Source: Streptomyces rugosispiralis (lineage in GTDB: Bacteria > Actinomycetota > Actinomycetes > Streptomycetales > Streptomycetaceae). Taken from it: a DNA stretch of 64,000 nt. Numbering within the stretch: the stretch's first letter is position 1; each line of letters opens with the position of its first letter. The notes under the pieces were generated by a model that saw only the letters and a list, made by a program, of their open reading frames with translations, made no database searches and was not told the origin of the DNA. The position numbers and the translations under genes are program-made. Positions 39,516 through 48,500 of the stretch are shown one piece after another. The stretch spans positions 89,426-153,425 of the forward strand of contig NZ_JANIAA010000021.1 of NCBI RefSeq assembly GCF_024505145.1. Reading direction: 5' to 3'.

Positions 39516-40886
39516 ATGGCTGCACGACACGGCGACGAGGACGGGCCCGGCTCCGGGTCCGGCCCGGCCTCGCACCTCACCTCTCCCGCCTCCGCGTCCG
39601 ACCCCGCTCCGGCTCCGGCTCCGGCTCCCGCTCCGGCGTCCGAGGGTTCCGTATCCGGAGGTTCCGCCTCCGAGCGGTCCGGGACGACGATCACCCTCGA
39701 CGACGTCCGCAGCGCGCAGAAGACGCTGTCGGGGATCTCCCGGCTCACCGCGCTGGAGGGCAGCCGCTATCTGTCCGGACTGGTCGGCGCGCCGGTCCAC
39801 TTCAAGTGCGAGAACCTCCAGCGCACGGGGTCGTTCAAGCTGCGCGGCGGCTATGTGCGGATCGCGGGGCTGAGCCCGGAGGAGCGGGCGGCCGGGGTGG
39901 TGGCGGCGAGCGCCGGGAACCATGCGCAGGGCGTCGCCCTCGCGGCCTCGCTGCTGGGGGTTCGCTCGACGGTCTTCATGCCCGAGGGCGCTCCGCTGCC
40001 GAAGATCGCCGCCACTCGGGACTACGGCGCCGAGGTGCGGCTGTGCGGTCAGATCGTGGACGAGACGATGCGGGCGGCGAAGGAGTACGCCGAGCGCACG
40101 GGCGCGGTCTTCATCCATCCCTTCGACCATCCGGACATCATCGCCGGGCAGGGCACGGTGGGGCTGGAGATCCTGGAGCAGTGCCCCGAGGTGCGCACCG
40201 TGGTGGTGGGCATCGGCGGGGGCGGGCTGGCCGCCGGGATCGCGGTGGCGGTGAAGTCGCTGCGGCCGGATGTGCGGGTGGTGGGGGTGCAGGCGGAGGG
40301 CGCCGCGGCGTATCCGCCGTCGCTGGCGGCCGGGCGGCCGGTGACGATCGACGCGCCCGTGACGATGGCGGACGGCATCAAGGTGGGGCGGCCGGGCGAT
40401 GTGCCGTTCCAGATCATCGAGAACCTCGTCGACGAGGTCCGTACGGTCACCGAGGACGAGCTGTCCAGTGCGCTGCTGCTCTGCCTGGAGCGGGCGAAGC
40501 TGGTGGTGGAGCCCGCGGGCGCGAGCCCGGTGGCCGCGCTGCTGTCGGCGCCGGAGTCCTTCGAGGGGCCGGTCGTCGCGGTGCTCTCGGGCGGCAACGT
40601 CGACCCGCTGCTGATGCAGCGCATCCTGCGGCACGGCATGGCCGCGGCGGGGCGCTATCTGTCGCTGCGGCTGCGGCTCACCGACCGGCCGGGCGCGCTG
40701 GCCACGCTGCTGGCGGTGCTGTCGACGCTGGACGCCAATGTGCTCGACGTCAGCCATGTCCGCACCAACCCGCGGCTCGGGCTGAGCGAGGCCGAGGTGG
40801 AGCTGCACCTGGAGACGAAGGGGCCGGACCACTGCGAGGACGTGCGGGGGGCGCTGCGCGGCGCCGGGTACACGGTGATGGCCTGA
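39516..40886 (+). CDS. ilvA: threonine ammonia-lyase (catabolic/short type with ACT domain)
   Basis: 456 aa. The PLP lysine is about residue 108 in TGSFKLRGG, with the PLP phosphate loop GIGGGGLAAGIA and substrate loop SAGNHAQG. A single C-terminal ACT domain (LSLRLRLTDRPGALATLLAVLSTLDANVLDVSHVR) may bind a regulator such as an amino acid. It deaminates threonine to 2-oxobutyrate, feeding isoleucine and short branched or odd-chain acyl precursors. The first about 55 residues are a Ser/Ala/Pro/Gly-rich extension not found in the enzyme core. No better start codon is available downstream. A 31-base repeat array follows the stop. Confidence 0.93.
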   Translation: MAARHGDEDGPGSGSGPASHLTSPASASDPAPAPAPAPAPASEGSVSGGSASERSGTTITLDDVRSAQKTLSGISRLTALEGSRYLSGLVGAPVHFKCENLQRTGSFKLRGGYVRIAGLSPEERAAGVVAASAGNHAQGVALAASLLGVRSTVFMPEGAPLPKIAATRDYGAEVRLCGQIVDETMRAAKEYAERTGAVFIHPFDHPDIIAGQGTVGLEILEQCPEVRTVVVGIGGGGLAAGIAVAVKSLRPDVRVVGVQAEGAAAYPPSLAAGRPVTIDAPVTMADGIKVGRPGDVPFQIIENLVDEVRTVTEDELSSALLLCLERAKLVVEPAGASPVAALLSAPESFEGPVVAVLSGGNVDPLLMQRILRHGMAAAGRYLSLRLRLTDRPGALATLLAVLSTLDANVLDVSHVRTNPRLGLSEAEVELHLETKGPDHCEDVRGALRGAGYTVMA

Positions 40887-40975
40887 CATCGGGACCGGGT
40901 GCCCGGTGATGGCCTGACATCGGGACCGGGTGCCCGGTGATGGCGTGACGTCGGGACCGGGTGCCCGGTGATGGC
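40873..40975. repeat. 31-base tandem repeat spanning the ilvA stop codon
   Basis: Three full units of 31 bases beginning at 40873, 40904 and 40935, and a partial fourth from 40966. Unit one holds the last codons and TGA of ilvA. Each unit begins CGGTGATGGC and contains GGGACCGGGTGCC. Confidence 0.92.
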
Positions 40976-41230
40976 TCAACGCCTGGGGCGGGTCTGGGCC
41001 TGAGCCCGGCAACGGGTCCGCTCTCACGGGGGTAGCGGGGGTAACGGGGGTAGGGGTCCCCGCTCCGTCCCCCTCCGCGGCTCGCGTTCTTCATTTTATT
41101 CGTCTCGCGTATGTCGCGATGTATCGCGTCTGGATTACGATTGCCGTCCAGTTGCTGCCGAGCGCTGCCCATATGGGCGGACTTATGCCTTGATTAAGTG
41201 TGGAACTGACCCAACCCCGGGAGTGCCAAC
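40976..41230. promoter_or_regulatory. promoter region of the drrAB-type operon with two palindromes
   Basis: This stretch is notably AT-richer than its surroundings from 41085 onward. It contains CGCGAT-GT-ATCGCG (41115-41128) and GCCCATATGGGC (41166-41177), both perfect dyads, and TTGATTAAG near 41191. The ABC transporter gene starts at 41231. No regulator gene is adjacent, so the binding protein would be encoded elsewhere. Confidence 0.5.
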
Positions 41231-42187
41231 ATGCCAGGCGCTATTCACGCCGAGGGTCTGGTGAAGACCTTCGGTGACGTAAAGGCTCTGGACGGCGTCG
41301 ATCTCGACGTACCGGAAGGAACCGTGCTCGGACTGCTCGGCCCCAATGGCGCCGGCAAGACCACCGCGGTGCGCGTGCTCACCACGCTGCTGCGCCCGGA
41401 CAGCGGAACGGCGGTGGTCGCGGGGGTGGATGTGCTCCAGAACCCCAACGAGGTCCGTCGCTCCATCGGGCTGTCCGGCCAGTTCGCCGCCGTGGACGAA
41501 TATCTGACCGGCCGTGAGAACCTCCAAATGGTCGGCCAGCTCTACCAGATGGGAGCGCGGGAGGCCAAGGCCCGCGCGAGTGAGCTGCTGGAGCGGTTCA
41601 GCCTCGCGGATGCGGCCGATCGCACGGCCAAGACGTACTCCGGCGGGATGCGCAGAAGGCTGGACCTCGCCGCGGCCCTGGTGGTCAGCCCGCCTGTGAT
41701 GTTCATGGACGAGCCCACCACCGGTCTGGATCCGCGTAACAGGCAGGCGCTGTGGGAGGTCATCCAGGAGCTGGTGGCGGGCGGTACGACGCTGCTGCTG
41801 ACCACGCAGTATCTGGAGGAGGCGGACCATCTGGCGCATGACATCTGCGTGATCGACCGCGGCCGGGTCATCGCCCGCGGCACCTCCGACCAGCTCAAGG
41901 CCCGTACGGGCGGCGAGCGGGTGGAGGTCGTGGTGCATGAGCGCGAGGGCATCGCGGCGGCCGAGGAAGTGTTGCGGGTCCTGGGCAAGGGCGAGACGGC
42001 CGTGCAGGAGCACACCCGTAAGGTCACCGTCCCGGTTGTGGGCGGCGCCAAGCTGCTCGCCGAGGTCATCCGCGAACTGGACACCCGCGGTGTCGAGATC
42101 GACGACATCGGGCTGCGCCGCCCGACCCTGGACGACGTATTCATCTCGCTCACCGGCCATGGCGCCGGGAAGGGGGAGGCGAAATGA
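41231..42187 (+). CDS. daunorubicin-resistance (DrrA) family ABC transporter ATP-binding protein
   Basis: 318 aa. Walker A is GPNGAGKTT, the signature is YSGGMRRRLDLAAALV, and Walker B is VMFMDEPTTGLD. The DrrA-type C-terminal extension has ARTGGERVEVVVHEREGI and the RRPTLDDVFISLTGHGA end. It energises an export pump together with the permease that follows; the ATGA overlap shows translational coupling. Substrates of this family include antibiotics, lipids and drugs. None can be inferred here, and no biosynthetic genes lie nearby. Confidence 0.94.
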   Translation: MPGAIHAEGLVKTFGDVKALDGVDLDVPEGTVLGLLGPNGAGKTTAVRVLTTLLRPDSGTAVVAGVDVLQNPNEVRRSIGLSGQFAAVDEYLTGRENLQMVGQLYQMGAREAKARASELLERFSLADAADRTAKTYSGGMRRRLDLAAALVVSPPVMFMDEPTTGLDPRNRQALWEVIQELVAGGTTLLLTTQYLEEADHLAHDICVIDRGRVIARGTSDQLKARTGGERVEVVVHEREGIAAAEEVLRVLGKGETAVQEHTRKVTVPVVGGAKLLAEVIRELDTRGVEIDDIGLRRPTLDDVFISLTGHGAGKGEAK

Positions 42188-42990
42188 GCACGATGAGCGA
42201 TTCCCTGGTCATCGCCCGACGGAATCTGATCCGGATGACCAGAATTCCCGAGATGGTCCTTTTTGGGCTGGTTCAGCCAGTGATGTTCGTGGTCCTCTTC
42301 ACATACGTCTTCGGCGGCTCGATGAAGATCGGCAACAGCACCGACCCGGACGTCTACAAGAACTTCCTGATGGCCGGGATCTTCGCGCAGACCGTGACCT
42401 TCGCCACCGCGGGCGCGGGCGCGGGGATCGCGGAGGACATGCACAAGGGGTTGATCGACCGGTTCCGCTCGCTGCCGATGGCCCGGGGCGCGGTGCTCAC
42501 CGGTCGGACCTTCGCCGATCTGGTGCAGACGACGCTCACCCTGGTGGTGCTGGCCGTCGTCGCGCTGATCGTGGGCTGGCGCCCCGGCTTCGCGGACTCG
42601 ACCAACGTCGGGAAGATCCTGGGCGGCTTCGCCCTGCTGCTTCTTCTGGGGTACGCCTTCACCTGGATCGGGGCACTGATCGGGCTGTCGGTCCGCACCC
42701 CGGAGGCGGCGACGTCCGGCGGTCTGATCTGGCTGTTCCCGGTGACGTTCATCTCGAACGCCTTCGTGGACTCCAGCCAGATGACCCCCTGGCTGCGGCA
42801 TATCGCCGAATGGAATCCGTTCAGCGCCACCGTGCAGGCGTGCCGCCGGCTCTTCGGCGACCCCGGTCTGTCCCAGTCCGGCGCCTGGCCGATGCAGCAC
42901 CCGGTCTGGGCGTCGCTGATCTACTCGGCCCTGATCATCGTGGTCTTCCGGACGCTGGCGGTGCGCAAGTACCGCTCGGCGACCGCCTGA
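42184..42990 (+). CDS. DrrB/ABC-2 family transport permease
   Basis: 268 aa with six membrane helices. The N-terminus SDSLVIARRNLIRMTRIPEMVLFGLVQPVMFVVLFTYVFGGS and the loop EDMHKGLIDRFRSLPMARGAVLTGRTFADL are typical of DrrB/ABC-2 exporters. It forms the membrane part of the pump with the preceding ATPase. A strong hairpin follows the operon. Confidence 0.94.
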   Translation: MSTMSDSLVIARRNLIRMTRIPEMVLFGLVQPVMFVVLFTYVFGGSMKIGNSTDPDVYKNFLMAGIFAQTVTFATAGAGAGIAEDMHKGLIDRFRSLPMARGAVLTGRTFADLVQTTLTLVVLAVVALIVGWRPGFADSTNVGKILGGFALLLLLGYAFTWIGALIGLSVRTPEAATSGGLIWLFPVTFISNAFVDSSQMTPWLRHIAEWNPFSATVQACRRLFGDPGLSQSGAWPMQHPVWASLIYSALIIVVFRTLAVRKYRSATA

Positions 42991-43077
42991 CGGTACTTCG
43001 GGGGACAACGGGGGTGCGGGGGTGAGGGGTGAGACGTACCCGCGCCCGGGGGTGAGCGGGGGTGAGGGGAGTACGGG

Positions 43078-43105
43078 GGAGCCCCGGCCGTCCGGCCGGG
43101 GCTCC
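43078..43105. terminator. bidirectional terminator between drrB and greA
   Basis: GGAGCCCCGGCC and GGCCGGGGCTCC are perfect 12-bp arms with a 4-base loop, between two converging genes and 11 bases from the greA stop. Confidence 0.9.
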
Positions 43106-43116
43106 ACGCCGGGCGT

Positions 43117-43614
43117 TCAGCCCTGGTAGGGCTTGGCCTCCAGGATTCGCACGGAGGCGGTGCGGCCGTTGGGGAGCTCGTACTCCGCGTCCTGGCCGAC
43201 CTTCTTGCCGTTCACACCCGAACCCAGCGGGGACTGCGGCGAGTAGGTCTCGACGTCCGCGCTCGCGTACTCACGGGAGGCGAGCAGGAAGGTCAGGGTG
43301 TCGTCGGGGTCGCCGTCGAAGGCGATGGTGACCACCATGCCGGGGGCGACCACGCCGGTGTCCGCGGGGGCCTCGCCGACCTTCGCCTGCTGCAGGAGCT
43401 GCGTCAGCTGACGCACTCGGAGCTCCTGCTTGCCCTGCTCCTCCTTGGCGGCGTGGTAACCCCCGTTCTCCCGGAGGTCACCCTCCTCCCGGGCAGCCTC
43501 GATCTTCTTCGCGATCTCGACACGTGCGGGACCCGACAGGTACTCCAGCTCTGCCTTGAGCTGGTCGTACGCCTCCTGGGTCAGCCAGGTGACGTTCTCG
43601 CTGGTCTGGGTCAC
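43117..43614 (-). CDS. greA: transcription elongation factor GreA
   Basis: 165 aa from a GTG at 43614 with GAGGAG five bases upstream. The N-terminal coiled coil (LTQEAYDQLKAELEYLSGPARVEIAKKIEAAREEGDLRENGGYHAAKEEQGKQELRVRQLTQLL) carries the acidic tip DLRENGGYHAAKE that enters the polymerase channel to stimulate RNA cleavage. The C-terminal FKBP-like domain ends with SPLGSGVNGKKVGQDAEYELPNGR. It rescues backtracked RNA polymerase. It is single-copy housekeeping, adjacent to the DUF4307/mca region as in other Streptomyces. Confidence 0.96.
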   Translation of the reverse strand: MTQTSENVTWLTQEAYDQLKAELEYLSGPARVEIAKKIEAAREEGDLRENGGYHAAKEEQGKQELRVRQLTQLLQQAKVGEAPADTGVVAPGMVVTIAFDGDPDDTLTFLLASREYASADVETYSPQSPLGSGVNGKKVGQDAEYELPNGRTASVRILEAKPYQG

Positions 43615-43802
43615 AGGTGCTCCTCGTCGGTGCTGGGAATACAAATGAACGCCCTACTCAGAAGGGTGCGCCTTCGTAGCCGGGCGAAACCACGAGCCTA
43701 ACAATTCCGGCAAGAAACGGGGAGGAGGGAACTGGGCGCAATGCGTAGGAAACGCGTCAGCGCTGGTCAGATCGGGGCAGGTGCCCGACACGGCCCGTTC
43801 GA

Positions 43803-44207
43803 TTATCGAACAGGCTCGCAGCCGATCAACTCGGCGCTGGTCGCCCGGGTCGTGGTCCGTACGGTCACGACCTTGACCATGTCCTCCTGGCGCTGGCCGA
43901 AGGTGAAGTCCTTCCGACCCACCTCGTCGTGGTACTTGTCCAGGGTACGCACCGTGCAGACGCCGGTCGCGTCCTTTTCCTTGCTGATCTCCAGCCGGAC
44001 CTCGACGGCGTCGTCGGCGACCACCTTGAAACCGGTCAACCGGCCGCTGACGTCCTGACCGGCGATGTAGTCGTACCCGAACCACGCGATCAGGGCCAGC
44101 AGCCCGGCACCGAGCACGGCGCCGACGATCTTCAGCGTCCGGTCGGCACGCGCGTCCGCGGACCGGCCGTAACGCCCGTCGGGCAGCCCCTCGCGCACCG
44201 CGGTCAT
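43803..44207 (-). CDS. DUF4307 family protein
   Basis: 134 aa with GGAGG upstream of the ATG. One membrane helix (LKIVGAVLGAGLLALIAWFGYDYIA) is followed by an external beta-sandwich-like domain (GRLTGFKVVADDAVEVRLEISKEKDATGVCTVRTLDKYHDEVGRKDFTFG). The two cysteines (CTVRT, LIGCEPV) may pair. DUF4307 proteins are conserved in actinobacteria beside mca, as here, on the opposite strand. The function is unknown. Confidence 0.9.
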   Translation of the reverse strand: MTAVREGLPDGRYGRSADARADRTLKIVGAVLGAGLLALIAWFGYDYIAGQDVSGRLTGFKVVADDAVEVRLEISKEKDATGVCTVRTLDKYHDEVGRKDFTFGQRQEDMVKVVTVRTTTRATSAELIGCEPVR

Positions 44208-44304
44208 GGGCGTTCCTCCTGCTGGGGGAGAGATCGGAATTATTCGTCCCCGGTTTAGGTCACTATAGAAGCCGTCTTCCGCGACGAATCACTGAGGATC
44301 CAAC

Positions 44305-45177
44305 TTGACTGAGCAGCTGCGTTTGATGGCCGTGCACGCGCACCCGGACGACGAGTCGAGCAAGGGCGCGGCCACCATGGCCAAGTACGTGTCCGAGGGG
44401 GTGGACGTGCTGGTCGCCACCTGCACAGGCGGGGAGCGCGGCTCCATCCTGAACCCCAAGCTCCAGGGTGACCCCTACATCGAGGAGCACATTCACGAGG
44501 TCCGCGCCAAGGAGATGGACGAGGCGCGGCAGATCCTCGGCGTCAGGCAGGAGTGGCTGGGCTTCGTGGACTCCGGACTGCCCGAGGGCGATCCGCTGCC
44601 GCCACTGCCCGAGGGCTGCTTCGCACTGCAGGACGTGGAGGCCGCGGCGGAGCCCCTGGTGAAGCTGATCCGCACGTTCAAGCCGCAGGTGATCACCACC
44701 TATGACGAGAACGGCGGCTATCCGCACCCCGACCACATCATGACCCACAAGATCTCGATGGTGGCCTTCGAGGCGGCCGGTGACCCCGAGAAGTACCCGG
44801 AGGCGGGGGAGGCCTGGCAGCCGCAGAAGCTCTACTACAACCAGGGCTTCAACCGGGCGCGCACCGTGGCGCTGCACGAGGCGCTGCTGGCCCGCGGGCT
44901 GGACTCGCCGTACGGGGAGTGGCTGGAGCGCTGGAAGTCGTTCGAGCGGCCGGAGCGCACCCTGACCACCTATGTGCCCTGCGCCGACTTCTTCGAGATC
45001 CGCGACAAGGCGCTGATCGCGCACCGTACGCAGATCGACCCCGACGGCGGCTGGTTCCGGGTGCCCATGGACATCCAGAAGGAGGTCTGGCCCACCGAGG
45101 AGTACGAGCTCGCGAAGTCGCTCGTGGACACTTCCCTCCCCGAGGACGACCTCTTCGCGGGCATCCGCAACAATTGA
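44305..45177 (+). CDS. mca: mycothiol conjugate amidase Mca
   Basis: 290 aa from a TTG start (read as Met-TEQLRLMAVHAHPDDES) preceded by GAGG. The zinc site is formed by AHPDDE (residues 12-17) and the later HPDHIMTH. The LmbE/PIG-L fold and the C-terminal TYVPCADFFEIRDKALIAHRTQIDP distinguish Mca from MshB. It cleaves mycothiol S-conjugates to release mercapturic acids for export, so it is a detoxification enzyme. Its presence shows that the organism makes mycothiol, as actinobacteria do. Confidence 0.95.
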   Translation: MTEQLRLMAVHAHPDDESSKGAATMAKYVSEGVDVLVATCTGGERGSILNPKLQGDPYIEEHIHEVRAKEMDEARQILGVRQEWLGFVDSGLPEGDPLPPLPEGCFALQDVEAAAEPLVKLIRTFKPQVITTYDENGGYPHPDHIMTHKISMVAFEAAGDPEKYPEAGEAWQPQKLYYNQGFNRARTVALHEALLARGLDSPYGEWLERWKSFERPERTLTTYVPCADFFEIRDKALIAHRTQIDPDGGWFRVPMDIQKEVWPTEEYELAKSLVDTSLPEDDLFAGIRNN

Positions 45178-45181
45178 GCCC

Positions 45182-45439
45182 ATGATGAGCGCCACCAGCA
45201 CCCTCGCCATGACGCATCTCGTCCCGCTCGCCAAGGACCTGGACGAGAACAAGGTGACCCCGGGCGTCCTCGGTTTCATCGTCTTCGCCGTGATCGGCGC
45301 GGCGGTGTGGCTGCTGATGAAGTCCATGAACAAGCACATGAAGCGGGTGAACTTCGAGGAGGCGCCGGAGGAGCCCGGCAAGGCTCCGGCGGCGGCCACC
45401 ACCACCGAAGGCGCCAAGGGCGAAGAGCGCACGGCCTGA
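45182..45439 (+). CDS. small single-helix membrane protein downstream of mca
   Basis: 85 aa, starting four bases after the mca stop. One hydrophobic helix (GVLGFIVFAVIGAAVWLLMK) lies between an acidic N-terminal segment and a basic stretch (KSMNKHMKRVNF), then an Ala/Glu/Pro tail. This gene is a regular companion of mca in Streptomyces genomes and is probably cotranscribed with it. No function is assigned. Confidence 0.85.
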   Translation: MMSATSTLAMTHLVPLAKDLDENKVTPGVLGFIVFAVIGAAVWLLMKSMNKHMKRVNFEEAPEEPGKAPAAATTTEGAKGEERTA

Positions 45440-45574
45440 CCCCTGGCCGGGCCTGACCGCGTGTCCCACGCGCGGGACCCCACGGCCCGGCCGGACCTCG
45501 ACCTCACCGCGAGGCCCCCGCTCCGTGCTTACCCGCGCCTTCCATGCCCCTCGTGCCCTCGGTGCCTCTCGTGC

Positions 45575-48500
45575 TCAGGCGCGGGGCCGGTCCGGCAGTA
45601 CGGCCATGACCTCGCGCGAGTGGCGGCTCGGCACTGTGCCGAGCTGCCATGCCTGCCATCCCGTTTCCGGCTCGACGCCGCGCTCCAGCACCAGCGCGAA
45701 CGCCTCGGCGCACCCCTCCAGCCGGGAATCGCCCGCCGTGCCCTCCTCACGCATCTCCCGCAGCAGCTCCGCCAGCTCCTCCTGGGCCACCGCCGTGCCG
45801 ATCACCGAGCCGCCCGCGGAGGCGAACGGCAGCAGGGTGCAGCGCAGGAACCGGGCCCAGGAGCGGCCGCGCCGGTCCCCGTACCCCGCGAACAGCACCG
45901 CCGCCTCGTCGACCAGCTCCAGCGCCTGCGCCGCCTTGCCGTTTCCCGCGTCGATCACCGCCAGCTCGACACAGGACCACGCCTCGCCATGGGCCACGCC
46001 CACCCGGCGGAAGTCCTGCCGCGCGTCCTGGAGCAGCTGCCGGGCGAAGCCGCTGTTGCGCAGCGAGCCCGTCTGCGCCGCCCGCAGATCGCGGGTGACC
46101 CGCGCCGAGTGGTGACGGGCACACGCCAGCCCGTACACATCCCGCATCCGGCTGAACATCGTGCGGGCCCGCTCCAGCTCGCGCACCGCCGAGTCGTGGT
46201 CGCCGCGCTCCTCCAGCGCCTGGCCCAGGTAGTACAGCGTCCAGGCCTCACCCCGCGCGTCCTCGTTCTCCCGGTGGCGGGCCAGGGCCTGGCGGAGCTG
46301 GTCGACGGCGGTCGACGCCTCCCCGGCGACCAGCCGGGCCCGGGCGAGCTGGGTGAGGGCCCAGGCCTCACCGCGCTGGTCGTGGGTGCGGCTGTAGGCG
46401 TCCAGCGCCTCCCCCAGCTCGGTCTCGGCGCGCGGCACATCGCCCATCCGCAGACATGCCTGGCCGAGCTGGAAGTGCGCCCACGCCTGGCCGTGCAGGC
46501 TCTCGCTCTCCTGGTGCAGCTCCAGGGCCTCGCCCAGCAGCTCCAGCGCCTCGGCCAGCCCGCCGCGGTCGCGCTCCACCGCCGCCAGGGCGTGCATCGT
46601 CCAGGCCCGGTCGCCGCGCAGCTCATCGGCGCCCTGGAGCTCCAGCGCCTCGCGCAGCTTCGCCGCGGCCTCCACGAGATTGCCCTGGTGGTGCAGGGTG
46701 ATGCCGAGACTGCACAGGGCGCGGGCCGCGCCCGCCTGGTGCTGGGCCTCGAAATACAGGTCCACCACCGAGGAGAGCGTGGTGCGCGCCTGGTCCAGCT
46801 CGCCGAGCTGGCGGGCCGCGATACCGGTGCGCCACTGCACGGACCGCATCAGCAGCCCCTGGTCGACGGCCTGGGTGAGCTCGCTGATCTCGCCCAGCCG
46901 GTAGAGATCGCCGCGCAGCAGGCAGTAGTCGCACAGCGCGCCCAGGAGGTGGAGCACCGCGGACTGGTCCACGCCCTCGGCATGGCGCAGCGCGGCGGTG
47001 ATGAAGCTCGACTCGTCGTCCAGCCAGCGCAGCGCCGCGTCCAGCGAGGCGAAGCCATGGGCCGCGCCCCTGCCGAAGATGTCGGCCCGGGTGGAGGTCT
47101 TGCCGTCGACCAGCCGGATCACCGAGTCCGCCAGCTCGGCGTAGCTGCGGATCAGCCGCTCCTGCGCGGCGGTGCGCTGCTCCGGCTGCTCCTCGTCCAG
47201 CAGCCGGGCGTGGGCGAAGGAGCGCACCAGGTCATGGAGGCGATAGCGGCTGCCGCGCACATGCTGGATCAGCCCGGCCCGGCCGAGCGCCTCCAGATGG
47301 CGGCCGGCCTCCTGCTCATCGGCGTCCAGCAGCGCCGCGGCCGCCGCGCCGCCCAGACTGGCCCGCCCGGCCAGCGCCAGCCGGCGCAGCAGCCGCCGGG
47401 CGCCCTCCTGCTGGTCGGTGTACCGGAGCCACAGGGTGCGCTCGATCGCGCCCACCGGGCCGTACGCCTCCAGCTCTGTGACCAGGGCGGCGGGGGAGCG
47501 GGGGCCGAGCGAGGAGCCCGCGATCCGCAGCGCCAGCGGCAGCCGCCCGCACAGCTCGGCGATCCGCTCCACGGACTGCCCGTCGTAGGGGCCCGCGCCG
47601 GTGGGCTCCTCGGCGGAGGCCCGCAGCAGCTCCTCGGCGCCGGGCTCGTCCAGCGGGCCCACCTCGATCCGGTGCACCCAGGCGGCGAGGTCGTCCGGCA
47701 GGCCGAGCGGGGTGCGCGAGGTGATCAGGACCAGGCCGTCGGACCGCTCGGGGATCAGCGTGCGCACCTGCTCGGCGTCGCGGGCGTCATCGAGCACGAT
47801 GGTGACCGGCAGCCCGGTCAGATACTGGTGATACAGCTCGGTGAGCCGTCGGATGTGCTGGTCCTGCGAGGAACGCTCCCGGAAGAGCAGCTGGTCACGG
47901 GGTGCGCCCAGCCGGTTCAGCAGATGCAGCAGCGCGTCGCGGGTGGGCAGTGGGGCCTGCTCGGGGCTGTCGCCGCGCAGATCGACCAGGCACGCGCCGC
48001 GGAACTCATCGCGCAGATGGTGGGCCGCCCGCACGGCCAGCATCGTCCGGCCGGAGCCCGGTGGGCCCTCCAGCAGCACCACCGTGGGCTTGGTCTCGGT
48101 GGACGCGCGGGCCTGCCGCACCCACTGCGCGATCTGTGTGATCTGCGCATGGCGCCCGGCGAACGGGCCGTCCGCCTCGGGGAGATGGGCGAAGGACTGC
48201 TCCAGCACGGTGCGCCTGCGGGCCGCCTGGCTGCGGTCCGCGCCGCGCAGCTTCGGCTGCCCGGTGGCGGAGCGCTTGGCCGAACCGCCGCTCTGACGGG
48301 TGGCGGCCGTGGTCATCCGGTGCTGGTCGATGAACGGCCGGATGCCCCGCACCTCGACCGCGGTGAGCCACTGCAGCCGCAGCTGCTCGGCGCCACCGGG
48401 CTGGTTGCGCAGCGCGGCCTGGCGGTGGGCGGCGGGCCAGTGGCTCGCGGTGAGCTTGAGGACGGCGGCGGCCGACCCCGCCACGGCGGCCGTGACCCCC

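Noticed and set aside
40873..40975. Integrated element boundary suggested by 31-base direct repeats
   Set aside because: Copies are back to back and derive from the ilvA 3' end. No mobile genes lie between or beside them.
41231..42990. Antibiotic self-resistance genes marking a biosynthetic cluster
   Set aside because: The DrrAB-type pump stands alone between ilvA and greA with no biosynthetic enzymes nearby.
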